Source: Cytobacillus oceanisediminis (GTDB lineage Bacteria; Bacillota; Bacilli; Bacillales; Cytobacillaceae). Taken from it: a DNA stretch of 64,000 nucleotides. The position numbers and the translations under genes were made by a program. Numbering within the stretch: the first letter of the stretch is position 1; every line of letters begins with the position of its first letter. The notes beneath the pieces were generated by a model. That model was not told the origin of the DNA, searched no databases, and saw only the letters and a list, made by a program, of their open reading frames with translations. Shown here one piece after another: positions 1-9,467 of this stretch. The stretch is taken from NCBI RefSeq assembly GCF_004366035.1, contig NZ_SOEE01000010.1, positions 124,001 to 188,000 on the forward strand, written 5' to 3'.

Positions 1-1
1 T

Positions 2-670
2 AATCTACTGCTGATCGTTTCCGGAGCTTTCGGTGTTTTTTCCAAGCAATGGGTCATTGAAGCAGGCGGCTATAAAACCAATACGGTTGGTGAGGATATG
101 GAACTTGTCGTAAGGCTTCACAGGCTTATCAGGGATAAAAAGCAAAAGAAGAAAATTGTCTATGTGCCTGACCCTGTTTGCTGGACAGAAGTTCCTGAAA
201 GCATGACTTATCTTAGAAGGCAAAGGCGCCGATGGCATCGCGGTTTATTTGAAAGTTTGTGGACACACAGAAAGATGACGTTCAACGCAAGATATGGTCT
301 GATAGGCTTTGTTTCATTCCCTTACTTTTGGATTGTAGAATTTATAGGACCGATTGTAGAATTATTGGGGTATTTATATGTTATTGTATCCTTATTCTTA
401 GGAGGCATCTATCTGGAGTTCGCCATCCTGATTTTCCTGCTTTCTTGTTTGTACGGCTCACTTTTCTCAATGGCTGCTGTGCTGCTTGAAGAATGGAGCT
501 TACGGAAATTCCCGAAAATCTCCGACTTAATGAAACTGTTTTTCTATTCAATGACGGAAACCTTATGGTATCGGCCATTAACGGTTTTTTGGAGATGTGA
601 AGGGATTTGGCAGCTGATCAAAGGTGATACAAGCTGGGGAGAAATGAAAAGAAAAGGTGTTTCCGGATGA
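2..670 (+). CDS. Family 2 membrane glycosyltransferase, C-terminal part
   Basis: The reading frame is open from base 2, so the gene starts before the window. It is a processive-type GT2 enzyme of the cellulose/hyaluronan/PgaC class, which builds an exopolysaccharide at the inner face of the membrane from a nucleotide sugar. Visible marks are the acidic GEDMEL motif holding the catalytic base, the QRRRW product-binding motif, and two or three hydrophobic segments after it. The stop overlaps the start of the next gene by 4 bp (ATGA), so the two are translationally coupled. The sugar is not known. The family call is firm; the product is inference. Confidence 0.9.
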   Translation, partial: NLLLIVSGAFGVFSKQWVIEAGGYKTNTVGEDMELVVRLHRLIRDKKQKKKIVYVPDPVCWTEVPESMTYLRRQRRRWHRGLFESLWTHRKMTFNARYGLIGFVSFPYFWIVEFIGPIVELLGYLYVIVSLFLGGIYLEFAILIFLLSCLYGSLFSMAAVLLEEWSLRKFPKISDLMKLFFYSMTETLWYRPLTVFWRCEGIWQLIKGDTSWGEMKRKGVSG

Positions 671-3600
671 GAATATTTACCAAAGGGCAAGCTATCGTTT
701 TTTTGATTGTTTTTGGAGTTTTGGCTGTTATTGCAAGTCCTTTCTGGACATGGTGGCTGAAGCAGGATCAAGAGCTCAATGTGTTCATCTTAAATAAGAC
801 CGTGCCGGATGACTCATACCGGGAGCATAAGGGGCTCGTATGGATTTTAAATAATGAAAAATATATTAAAGCAAATGGGGACCGATATAGTATTGAAGAT
901 GATTACAGCGGCTTTAAGCCAGGCAGGAAAAGTGAGTATTCCATTAAGCCATTCCCTGATAATCTTGAAAAATATCAAGTGCTTTACCTCGCCGATACGT
1001 ATGGGGTTTATGAGGAAGAGTTTAATGGAAGCAATCCCCTGGGAGAACGGTCTTCAAGTCTTAATGGCGGTCTTCAGGAAGAGGAAGTCATTCAGCTGGA
1101 AGATACACTGCTATCATCCAAAGGGAAAACACTGATTGCTGAATTCAATACCTTTGCGGGTCCATCCTCAAATGAGGCACGGCACCGGCTGACGAATTTA
1201 TTGAACATCAGCTGGAGCGGATGGATAGGCAGATATTTCCCGGATTTATCAAGCAGCGAGGTTCCGGTTTGGATTAAGGATAACTATGATGAGGGCAGCT
1301 GGGGTTTTAAAGGTCCCGGCCTGGTGTTTGTGAACTCGCAGGATTATGTGGTGGTGGTTGATGAAAGTGAACTGAATGGTGAAGGGGTTGGTTTCACGTT
1401 TACTGAAAAGGGAGAAGGTTACTTCGGGAAGAAAGCGCACGCTCCTTATCGGTATTGGTTTGATGTGATCGAGGCAAGAAATCAGGATGAAATATTAGCA
1501 GACTATTCATTGCCTCTTACAAAAGCAGGAAAAAGCAAACTGCAGAACGCTGGAATTCCTGTCACCTTCCCAGCTGTGATCCAGCACAAAAACACAGCTT
1601 ATTCTTCCTTTTATTTTGCAGGTGATTATGCAGACGAAGCAGAAGTTCCTGGTATTTATCAGACCAGGGGATTGTCGAAGTGGAAGGAATACTTTAGTGC
1701 GAACGATTCATTTTACTGGGAAGCTTACGTTCCAATGATGAAAAAAATGCTGCAGGACAAGCCGGGAAGCGCGGATAGTCAGAATGCGCCCGAAACAGCC
1801 AGCAACACTGGAATACAAACGAACAGCAAGACTGGTGAAGAATATATACAAATTCTAAAAGATGGCACCTGGGAGGATCTATTGGTAAAAGGGGTGAATA
1901 TGGGGATTGCTAAGCCTGGCTCCTTTCCTGGTGAAACAGGAATAACAGAAGCAGAATATTTCCGGTGGTTCAAAACGATTGGAGATATGAATGCCAATGC
2001 CATCAGAATATATACATTGCACCCGCCTGCGTTTTATGAGGCCTTTTATAAATACAACCAGATTGCGGAAAAGCCATTATTTTTATTCCATGGTGTCTGG
2101 GTTAATGAAGAAACACTGGTTAAAGAGCAAGACGCTTATTCAGATGCTGTTACAGCAGATTTCAAAAATGAAATGAAGCAAATGGTCGATATCATTCATG
2201 GTAGTGCTGTTATTGACGAGAAGCCAGGTCATGCTTCAGGTAAATATACTTATGATATCTCGCCTTATGTGCTGGGCTTTATGATTGGAATAGAATGGGA
2301 TCCAGAGGCGGTCGCAGGCACAAACGAGAAACATAATGGCCTGCAGCAATTTTCAGGAACCTATTTCCAAACGGAAAATGCAAATCCTTTTGAAATCTGG
2401 CTTGCTGAAATGATGGAATATGCCGTGAAATATGAAACGGATCACTACCAATGGCAGCACACCATGAGCTTTACAAATTGGGTAACAACAGATCTGCTGA
2501 CCCATCCATCAGAGCCTTCGATTAAGGAGGATATGGTCTCAGTGAACCCTAATCATATTAAGAAGACGGATAAGCTGCATGCCGGACTGTTCGCATCCTA
2601 CCATGTGTACCCTTATTATCCTGACTTCCTCAACTATGAAGAAAAGTATGTGAATTTTATCGATTCCGAAGGGGACAAGAATAATTATGCCGGCTATCTT
2701 CATGATTTAATAGCTGTCCATGAGATGCCTGTTCTAGTGGCGGAATTCGGCGTTCCTTCTTCAAGGGGCATGACGCATGAAAACGCTGGAGGAATGAATC
2801 AGGGCTTTCATTCCGAAGAAGAGCAAGGAAGAATAAACAGCCGGCTGCTTGAATCGATCGTTTCGGAAGGGTATGCAGGCGGACTGGTGTTTTCCTGGCA
2901 GGATGAATGGTTCAAACGCACCTGGAATACGATGGATTATGATAACCCTGACCGGCGGCCATATTGGTCAAACAGGCAAACAAATGAACAGCATTTTGGC
3001 CTTTTAAGCTTTGAAACTGGGAAAGATGAAGCCGGTATTTATGCGGATGGCAATACAGGTGATTGGAAAAGGCTGAATGCGAAACCTGTTTACAGCTCTG
3101 ATGATGAGAATTCTTACTTGAAGGATATGTATGTTGCTTCTGATGAGGAGCATTTGTATATACGAATAGATTATAACCATCCCATTGACTCAAAGAATGA
3201 GAAGACTTATTTACTGATCGATACAATTGCAGGACAAGGCCAGACCTCCATTCCCATTAGTCAAACGGACAAGATCAAAACGGACTTCGGAGTTGACTTT
3301 TTGGCGGAAATAGGCGGACAGGATCATTCCAGGCTTTTAATCGACAGCTACTATGATTCTTTTTATTATCATTATGGCCATATGCTGAACATGATACCGA
3401 ATGAAAGCTATGCAAACAAAAAGGATAATGGAGTTTTTCATCCTATCAGATTAGCACTGAATAAGGAATTAACGATTCCTTCAACTGGGGAAACGAAACC
3501 ATTCAAGTCTTATGAGACCGGCAAACTACTGTTTGGGAATGCAAACCCCGGATCTGAAAACTTCAATTCTTTAACCGATATTAGTATAAGCAGGAATAAA

Positions 3601-3918
3601 AAAGTAATGGAGATCAGACTCCCATGGGCATTGCTTAATATGAAGGACCCCAGTCAAAAGGAGATAATGGGGGATTTATGGAGAGCAGGCCTTACCGGCA
3701 GCCTGAATATTGAAGGATTATGGATTAGTGCAGTGTCGGCTGACAGCTATGGCATCAAGGATTCTTTTCCAAAGATGCAAAAAGGCGCGATACATGAAAA
3801 AGAATCAGTCTTTTATTCCTGGGATGTGTGGGAGCAGCCAGATTACCATGAAAGACTTAAAAAATCTTATTTTATTTTGAAAAAATCATTTGACTCCATA
3901 CAACCGGGAGAGAAGTAA
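667..3918 (+). CDS. Membrane-anchored glycoside-hydrolase-like protein (TIM barrel, large)
   Basis: This 1083-residue protein has an N-terminal signal anchor (about residues 8-31) and an extracellular remainder. Residues about 390-700 look like a GH2/GH5-type TIM barrel. There is an early KGVNMG segment, then a GIEWDP segment with a likely acid/base Glu and a VAEFGVP segment with a likely nucleophile Glu. Beyond about 790 a beta-rich part resembles a carbohydrate-binding (CBM9-like) domain. It sits between a polysaccharide synthase and a two-component pair, so it probably trims or helps export the polymer. No ribosome binding site is needed because the start overlaps the previous stop. Substrate is unknown. 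Confidence 0.75.
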   Translation: MRIFTKGQAIVFLIVFGVLAVIASPFWTWWLKQDQELNVFILNKTVPDDSYREHKGLVWILNNEKYIKANGDRYSIEDDYSGFKPGRKSEYSIKPFPDNLEKYQVLYLADTYGVYEEEFNGSNPLGERSSSLNGGLQEEEVIQLEDTLLSSKGKTLIAEFNTFAGPSSNEARHRLTNLLNISWSGWIGRYFPDLSSSEVPVWIKDNYDEGSWGFKGPGLVFVNSQDYVVVVDESELNGEGVGFTFTEKGEGYFGKKAHAPYRYWFDVIEARNQDEILADYSLPLTKAGKSKLQNAGIPVTFPAVIQHKNTAYSSFYFAGDYADEAEVPGIYQTRGLSKWKEYFSANDSFYWEAYVPMMKKMLQDKPGSADSQNAPETASNTGIQTNSKTGEEYIQILKDGTWEDLLVKGVNMGIAKPGSFPGETGITEAEYFRWFKTIGDMNANAIRIYTLHPPAFYEAFYKYNQIAEKPLFLFHGVWVNEETLVKEQDAYSDAVTADFKNEMKQMVDIIHGSAVIDEKPGHASGKYTYDISPYVLGFMIGIEWDPEAVAGTNEKHNGLQQFSGTYFQTENANPFEIWLAEMMEYAVKYETDHYQWQHTMSFTNWVTTDLLTHPSEPSIKEDMVSVNPNHIKKTDKLHAGLFASYHVYPYYPDFLNYEEKYVNFIDSEGDKNNYAGYLHDLIAVHEMPVLVAEFGVPSSRGMTHENAGGMNQGFHSEEEQGRINSRLLESIVSEGYAGGLVFSWQDEWFKRTWNTMDYDNPDRRPYWSNRQTNEQHFGLLSFETGKDEAGIYADGNTGDWKRLNAKPVYSSDDENSYLKDMYVASDEEHLYIRIDYNHPIDSKNEKTYLLIDTIAGQGQTSIPISQTDKIKTDFGVDFLAEIGGQDHSRLLIDSYYDSFYYHYGHMLNMIPNESYANKKDNGVFHPIRLALNKELTIPSTGETKPFKSYETGKLLFGNANPGSENFNSLTDISISRNKKVMEIRLPWALLNMKDPSQKEIMGDLWRAGLTGSLNIEGLWISAVSADSYGIKDSFPKMQKGAIHEKESVFYSWDVWEQPDYHERLKKSYFILKKSFDSIQPGEK

Positions 3919-4290
3919 ATGAAAAAGATATTGATAGCTGAAGATGAAGAAATTCTGCGCATGCTTATTTCTGATACTCTGGAAGATGGGGATTTTTCTG
4001 TAGATGAAGCTGAAGATGGAGAAGAAGCTTTGCAGCTTATGGAAAAAAAGCAATATGATTTGGTCATCCTGGATTATATGATGCCAGTCCTTACCGGTCT
4101 GGATGTCATAAGGAAAGTACGGAGCGGAATGAATCAAAACAAAGATGTGAAAATATTAATGTTATCTGCCAAAAGCCAGCAAAATGAACAGGAAGAGGTT
4201 TTAAACGCAGGTGCAGATTATTTCATGGTTAAACCGTTCAGCCCTCTTCAATTATTGGAGAAGGTCGGAGAAATAGCAGATGAAGTTTAA
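3919..4290 (+). CDS. Single-domain response regulator (CheY-like)
   Basis: This 123-residue protein is a lone receiver domain with no output domain. The key residues are present: acidic pair in the AEDEE segment near residue 8, phospho-acceptor Asp52 in the LDYMMP motif, Ser83 and Lys105 in MVKPF. It starts directly after the hydrolase stop and overlaps the next gene by 11 bp. Since the downstream kinase carries its own receiver, this protein is probably a diffusible phosphate carrier or acts by binding a partner, perhaps the synthase. Family certain, target unknown. Confidence 0.93.
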   Translation: MKKILIAEDEEILRMLISDTLEDGDFSVDEAEDGEEALQLMEKKQYDLVILDYMMPVLTGLDVIRKVRSGMNQNKDVKILMLSAKSQQNEQEEVLNAGADYFMVKPFSPLQLLEKVGEIADEV

Positions 4291-7153
4291 TCATTTTATA
4301 AAAAAGAGCCTTACCAGACAGATTATCGCCCTTATGGGAGTGTTCACTCTTCTCTTCCTGGCGGGGACTATTATTCTGACTTTGCTGCAGGAGCATGTGA
4401 ACAGCTCTTATTACAAGGAACGTGAAAAGCTTGTCAAAAAAGAAGAAATTGTTCAGCAAATCGATCATGACTTTAATCTGGTCTTTTTCAATGTCAGAGG
4501 CTATTTTGCCTATAACAATTCTGAATTGAAAAACCAGGCTGCTTCCTTAAGGCCCGGGATCAGAAAGCTTATAAGTGAATACAACCGTATCGCTGCAACG
4601 CCTGAGGACAAGGCATTTGGAAAGGAAATGGATGAATTTGCAGATTTTTATTTCATTGAAAGGCTTCCCGCATCAATAGAATATTTTGAAGCAGGCCGTA
4701 TGGATGAAGTTATCAAATTGGCAGATTCCGGCGCAACTGCAAGGATAAATTCCTTTCAGGATGAAACACACGACTATCTGCAAAACCTCCATAAGGAGCT
4801 TAATGACAGAGTTCAGAGCCTAATCATCAAACAATCCTACATACAAACAGGGTTTTTTCTCTTTCTTGTTGTCATTCTGGTTATCTTGTTCAGAATGATC
4901 CGGATTATGTTCAAGAAAATTGGGCAGCCGCTCACTCAGTTTGCCAATGCCGCTGAGGAAATTGCAAGGGGAGGAAAGGCGGAATTGCATGTAGGACAGG
5001 AGCGAATGGATGAATTGGCTGTTTTGTCTACTGCTTTTAGTAAAATGGTGAGAACGCTGCAGGAAAAAGAGCAGGATTTGCTTGCTCAAAATGAGGAACT
5101 GCTTGCGCAGCAGGACGAGCTCCAAGCACAGAGGGAAGAATTGGAGGAAGTATTGGGAACTATGCGTTCAAATGAGAGAAAGCTTGAACGCCGGAACGAG
5201 TTGATCAATGGAATCTCCAATTCGCTGCAGAAACAGGAAGTGCTGGAGAGTATCGTAAACAATATGTGCTATGTCATTGAGGCAGATTGCGGATTAATTG
5301 TCATGCTGCAAAATGGCGAGTCTGCTTCGTTTGGCATTTCAGCTTTGGGTGTTGAGCAGTTTAATAATCATTTGGCAAGTGGCTTTATTGACAGGCTGAA
5401 GCAGACAAAGGAAGGATTTACAGTTAAGAGGCAATTGCTTCAGGAAGAAAAAGGATACCATGAAAGAACAGTTTTCGGCTATGACTTGTACCTGCCGATT
5501 ATCTCTTCAAATCAAGAGGTGACCGCTGTCATGGTCTTCACCAGATTTGGTTTTCCTTTTATACAGACACATATGGATGAATATTCAGCATTATCCAAAC
5601 AGATTGGATTGTCGCTTGATAAGATCAGCTCATATGAAAACTCTGAAGCTGACCGAAAATTAAACCAGGATATCCTGAACACGGTAAAGGAAGGCATGCA
5701 GTATGTCGACAGGGACGGCTGCATATTGCAGGTCAACAAACAGCTTTGCGAAATGTTCCACTGCCAGGATGGCTTTGCAGGGATTGTTGGTCAGACCTGG
5801 GATAAGTGGAGTGTTCTTTTAAAGAAGCAGGTAGTGGATGAAGATGGCTTTACCGAATTCATCTGGCGCGCTTTTAATGGTGAAACATCCAGCGGGGAAA
5901 CGTTTGTATATAAAACCAAGGATAGAGGACATGTATGCCAGATGTACTGTGAAGGTCTTTATCAGAATAATGAGCGAGTAGGAACTGTATTTGTCCACAG
6001 GGATATTACAAAGGAATTTAAAGTGGATGAAATGAAATCGGAGTTTGTCAGCACCGTCAGTCATGAATTGAGAACACCGCTTGCCAGCATTTTAGGTTTC
6101 TCAGAGCTGCTTTTAAACCGTGAACTCAAGCCGGAGAAGCAGAAGAAGTATTTGATGACAATATTAAATGAGGCCAAGAGGCTTACCTCCCTGATCAATG
6201 ATTTTCTTGATGTCCAGCGGATGGAATCCGGTAAACAAACGTACGAAAAAAAATATATTGAGCTTCTCCCTATTATTGAGAAGGTAATAGATAACCAGCA
6301 GGTGCAGACGGATGTTCACAGGATTATTTTGGAATCATTTGATGGAAATGATCTTATTCTCGGAGATTCCAGCAAGATTGAACAGGTATTTACCAATTTG
6401 ATTAGCAACGCCATTAAGTATTCTCCATCTGGAGGCCCAGTCTATTTAAGGTTATACGAGGAAAACAGCCTGCTTCATATAGAAGTGGAAGACCATGGAC
6501 TGGGAATTCCGGAAAATGCAGCTGCGGATATTTTTAACAAGTTTTACAGAGTGGATAATTCAGATCGGCGTCGAATTGGCGGAACTGGGCTTGGGCTGTC
6601 CATTGTTCAGGAAATCGTAAGGGCTCATGATGGGTATGTAAGCTTCAAATCAAAATACGGGGAAGGAAGTACCTTCATTGTTTCCATTCCAGGTGTCTAT
6701 AAGCCTTCCCATGGACTGGATGAGAACATTCATCAAAGCGGCACACGCTATGAAGTGCTGGTCATTGAAGATGATCAAAGCCTGGCAGAACTGATTATTC
6801 AGGAGCTTACTGAAAACAATTTGCATGCGAAGCACTTCAATACCGGAAGGGATGCCCTGGCGTACTTGGAAAATCACCTTCCTGATGCGATTGTTTTGGA
6901 CATCATGCTTGATGAAGGGCTTGATGGATGGAGCATTATGAAGATATTAAAGCGAAATGAAGTTCTAAGTCATATTCCAATTATTATATCAACTGCATTG
7001 GATGAAAAAGAGAAAGGCCTGTCATTGGGAGCTCATGATTACTTCATAAAGCCATATCAGACAGGCAGCTTATCTTTGGCCATTTTGCAGACATTGCTTA
7101 AAGTTGGAAAGGCAGGCCAAATATTAATTCCAGAGAATTCACCCGGTGATTGA
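4280..7153 (+). CDS. Hybrid sensor histidine kinase (HAMP-GAF-PAS-HisKA-HATPase-REC)
   Basis: 957 residues. Order of parts: TM1 (about 14-36), an extracellular helical region to about 185, TM2 (about 188-208), HAMP, a Gln/Glu-rich coiled coil (about 262-300), GAF (about 310-450), PAS (about 470-585), HisKA with the phospho-His at about 595 in SHELRTP, an ATPase domain with its N and G boxes, and a C-terminal receiver with phospho-Asp near 874 in VLDIML. Last gene of the polysaccharide operon, followed by a strong terminator. A His-Asp relay to its own receiver and to the stand-alone regulator before it is likely. The signal is not evident. Confidence 0.93.
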   Translation: MKFNHFIKKSLTRQIIALMGVFTLLFLAGTIILTLLQEHVNSSYYKEREKLVKKEEIVQQIDHDFNLVFFNVRGYFAYNNSELKNQAASLRPGIRKLISEYNRIAATPEDKAFGKEMDEFADFYFIERLPASIEYFEAGRMDEVIKLADSGATARINSFQDETHDYLQNLHKELNDRVQSLIIKQSYIQTGFFLFLVVILVILFRMIRIMFKKIGQPLTQFANAAEEIARGGKAELHVGQERMDELAVLSTAFSKMVRTLQEKEQDLLAQNEELLAQQDELQAQREELEEVLGTMRSNERKLERRNELINGISNSLQKQEVLESIVNNMCYVIEADCGLIVMLQNGESASFGISALGVEQFNNHLASGFIDRLKQTKEGFTVKRQLLQEEKGYHERTVFGYDLYLPIISSNQEVTAVMVFTRFGFPFIQTHMDEYSALSKQIGLSLDKISSYENSEADRKLNQDILNTVKEGMQYVDRDGCILQVNKQLCEMFHCQDGFAGIVGQTWDKWSVLLKKQVVDEDGFTEFIWRAFNGETSSGETFVYKTKDRGHVCQMYCEGLYQNNERVGTVFVHRDITKEFKVDEMKSEFVSTVSHELRTPLASILGFSELLLNRELKPEKQKKYLMTILNEAKRLTSLINDFLDVQRMESGKQTYEKKYIELLPIIEKVIDNQQVQTDVHRIILESFDGNDLILGDSSKIEQVFTNLISNAIKYSPSGGPVYLRLYEENSLLHIEVEDHGLGIPENAAADIFNKFYRVDNSDRRRIGGTGLGLSIVQEIVRAHDGYVSFKSKYGEGSTFIVSIPGVYKPSHGLDENIHQSGTRYEVLVIEDDQSLAELIIQELTENNLHAKHFNTGRDALAYLENHLPDAIVLDIMLDEGLDGWSIMKILKRNEVLSHIPIIISTALDEKEKGLSLGAHDYFIKPYQTGSLSLAILQTLLKVGKAGQILIPENSPGD

Positions 7154-7277
7154 TTTGTACATGCACTATATTAGATTTTCCTGGGGAAAGCTTTCTGCAT
7201 TGAATACAGACCTGGCAGCAGCACCTTGAGCTATAGAGATTCTAAGTTCAGATAAAAGATTCATTTATAACAGGCAC

Positions 7278-7325
7278 ACGGTTCTAAAGTCATTAAAATG
7301 ACTTTAGAACCGTTGCCTCTTTTTG
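7278..7325 (+). terminator. Intrinsic terminator after the kinase
   Basis: A perfect 16-bp inverted repeat (7278-7293 and 7298-7313) with a TAAA loop is followed by a T-rich run. It closes the operon that ends with the hybrid kinase. Confidence 0.9.
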
Positions 7326-7602
7326 TATATTTAAGCTATTTCCAGCGGGTTTCAAGAAATAATAGGCATTAAAAATAAATACAGTTCTTTTTTATGAATA
7401 AGATATGGCTGGTAGCCCTTTAGGAGGGATTCTATGGATTACGGTAGATACCAGGCATATGGCAAGGGACAATGAGATCAATTATGGTTCCTGGCGAGGA
7501 ACTCTGGATGTCCATTCGGGAAGCTGGCTTCACATTAGGCAGGGAATGAAAAGCGATAGCTGCCAAGGAGACAATGAAAATGATCTTTAATCTCCATATT
7601 TA
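7326..7602 (+). other. Intergenic stretch with doubtful small ORFs
   Basis: No recognised gene. A 61-codon frame at 7405-7590 lacks a clear ribosome binding site. An AGGAGGG at 7421 precedes an ATG at 7434 that opens only a 13-codon frame ending in an overlapping ATGA. A second short frame follows. These could be the remains of a small gene broken by a frameshift, but no family was recognised. Confidence 0.3.
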
Positions 7603-8448
7603 TTAGAAAACTCTTTTCATTACGTCCAATTCGATCAATGCCTTAAGGGAAATAAACATACAATAATCTTTGATAATTGAGGGATCTAAATTTTCAAGAC
7701 TAAGATGATTATAGTTACCATCTGCAAACTGGAATTTTGAAAAAGCCTCATCTGTATGCCAGCAGTGAATATGGGGGTGGCTTTCAATTCGATCATCAGA
7801 GGTGCTGTCAAAATCCAGCTTATCTGGTTCAATCAGCAAGTGGTCAATTAAATGGTTTATGGCAATTTCACTGCTGTACATCGAAGTCACGCCTCTATAC
7901 CATCCTGGCCAGCTTCCTTCAGATTCATAAAATTCTGCAGCAAGTATACACTCTGATATTAGCAGTGAAAGTTCGCAGACCTTTTTTATTTGCTTTGTTT
8001 TTCCGTAATGGGAGGTTCCGATATTATGGATACCGCGATGGTTAAGTCCGAAAAGGCGGGAAAGCTCCATGAGTTTGCTTTGGACCTCGGAATCAAAAGC
8101 ATATTTTCCTATGCCTGCTGTAAAATATTCTGGGTAAAATGAATTCCAGGCCGGTGTCAAAAAAGTATCTGCATCGGTCCGCAGGATATATTCATAATCT
8201 TTCAAAATGGAATCAGACTCACTGCTGGCAATACAGCTAATGGAATTTAGATATGGATAGTCATGGTATGGCGAATCGTACTCTATTTTAATGCAGTCGT
8301 CCGGCAATAATTCAAGCGTCTGTTTTGGACCGAAAATAACCAAATCTGTATCCTTGCTTTGAATAGAGCGGTAAGAAGTGTATAAGCAGCCAAACTGTAA
8401 AAGTAACTCTCTTTTTCCTTCCAAGTAAACAACAATTGCTCTCTTCAT
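7603..8448 (-). CDS. Glycosyltransferase-like protein of the DUF7164 type
   Basis: 281 residues, no signal peptide. The ILRTDADTFL segment near residue 90 has the DxD layout of GT-A nucleotide-sugar transferases, and the surrounding sequence resembles the DUF7164 group of putative glycosyltransferases. The start has a GAGGTG ribosome binding site and lies 9 bp after the stop of the upstream GT2 gene, so the two form a minus-strand operon. Family assignment is from motif memory and is moderate. Donor and acceptor are unknown; a role with the other transferases of this locus is inferred. Confidence 0.6.
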   Translation of the reverse strand: MKRAIVVYLEGKRELLLQFGCLYTSYRSIQSKDTDLVIFGPKQTLELLPDDCIKIEYDSPYHDYPYLNSISCIASSESDSILKDYEYILRTDADTFLTPAWNSFYPEYFTAGIGKYAFDSEVQSKLMELSRLFGLNHRGIHNIGTSHYGKTKQIKKVCELSLLISECILAAEFYESEGSWPGWYRGVTSMYSSEIAINHLIDHLLIEPDKLDFDSTSDDRIESHPHIHCWHTDEAFSKFQFADGNYNHLSLENLDPSIIKDYCMFISLKALIELDVMKRVF

Positions 8449-8457
8449 TTTGCACCT

Positions 8458-9339
8458 CTAAAAATTGATGCCAAAAAGATTCATAAACCAATCGTCGTCA
8501 TGAACTCTTTTTTGGAAGTAGTGTTCTCGCTGCAACATAACATCACTTTTCAATACTCTGTCGATAACGAAATCTGGGTCAGTAAACTTAATTAGTTTCT
8601 TACACTTTTCCACTCTTTTCTCATTAAAATGGCTGTAAGCCATACGCAACAGGTTATAATTAACGTCCTCCCACGTAATAAGAAATGGAGGAGATTCCGT
8701 ACGGAAGACATGGAAAACAGTGCATTTTGGTTCTGCAAAGCATCTATAACCCATCAGCCATAATTTTAGTGAAATCTCTTCATCTTCTCTTCCCCAAACT
8801 TTAAAGCCATTTTCAAATCCATTGATATACTGAAAAACCTCTTTAGATATGGCAAGACATCCCCCAGCTAAAAGAGGAACTTTTGATAATTTCTTTATAT
8901 CTGTTTTCCACTTAGGCTCCAATTGTTCATTCCAGGTATATCCGTATCCTTTTTTCTCAGGGTTCATAAAATCAGCAATTCCGGGATTCACAGCATCTGC
9001 AATGCCATTTTCAATAGGGGCGACTAAGGAATCTATAAAGTAGTCTTTGAAAAACATATGTGCATCACAAAATATGAAATATTTCCCCGAAGCATGCTCT
9101 GCTCCTATATTTCTAGCCTTTGCAGCACCTGCACTGTTCGTTTTTATGAGTTTTATTTTTTCTTGTTCCTCTTCTAAAAAATGACAGCATTGGTCCTCAG
9201 ATCCGTCATCAACCACGATAATTTCATAAGAATGGTTCGTTTTGGTTTTAAGTATGGAGAGAATGGTGTTTTTTATGTGTATTCCTTCATTTTTGACAGG
9301 CAGAATAAGGGACGTTTTTACTAATTTTTCAGGTCTCAC
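8458..9339 (-). CDS. Family 2 glycosyltransferase (GalNAc-transferase-like)
   Basis: A GT-A fold enzyme with the N-terminal LILPVKNEG strand, VVDDGS, the FCDAH metal-binding motif and a late GREDEE acidic motif, as in GT2/GT27-type sugar transferases. I place the start at GTG 9339 because an excellent GGAGG lies 6 bases before it; a longer in-frame GTG at 9375 lacks such a site. First gene of a two-gene minus-strand unit. It diverges from the Thr/Pro-repeat protein gene at 9468, so both may share a control region. The acceptor is not known. Confidence 0.88.
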   Translation of the reverse strand: MRPEKLVKTSLILPVKNEGIHIKNTILSILKTKTNHSYEIIVVDDGSEDQCCHFLEEEQEKIKLIKTNSAGAAKARNIGAEHASGKYFIFCDAHMFFKDYFIDSLVAPIENGIADAVNPGIADFMNPEKKGYGYTWNEQLEPKWKTDIKKLSKVPLLAGGCLAISKEVFQYINGFENGFKVWGREDEEISLKLWLMGYRCFAEPKCTVFHVFRTESPPFLITWEDVNYNLLRMAYSHFNEKRVEKCKKLIKFTDPDFVIDRVLKSDVMLQREHYFQKRVHDDDWFMNLFGINF

Positions 9340-9467
9340 CTTTCCCCCTCCATGATGAAAAAGTTGAAAAGTCACAAATTAATTCTTTCATCCAGCACAC
9401 TCTTATAAGACAAGCATATTGTAGCATTATGCTTTGGATGTTTTTTAGAAATGAAAGGATGAAGAAA

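Noticed and set aside
7405..7590. 61-codon plus-strand ORF after the kinase operon
   Set aside because: No ribosome binding site and no recognised family; the better site at 7421 opens a different, very short frame.
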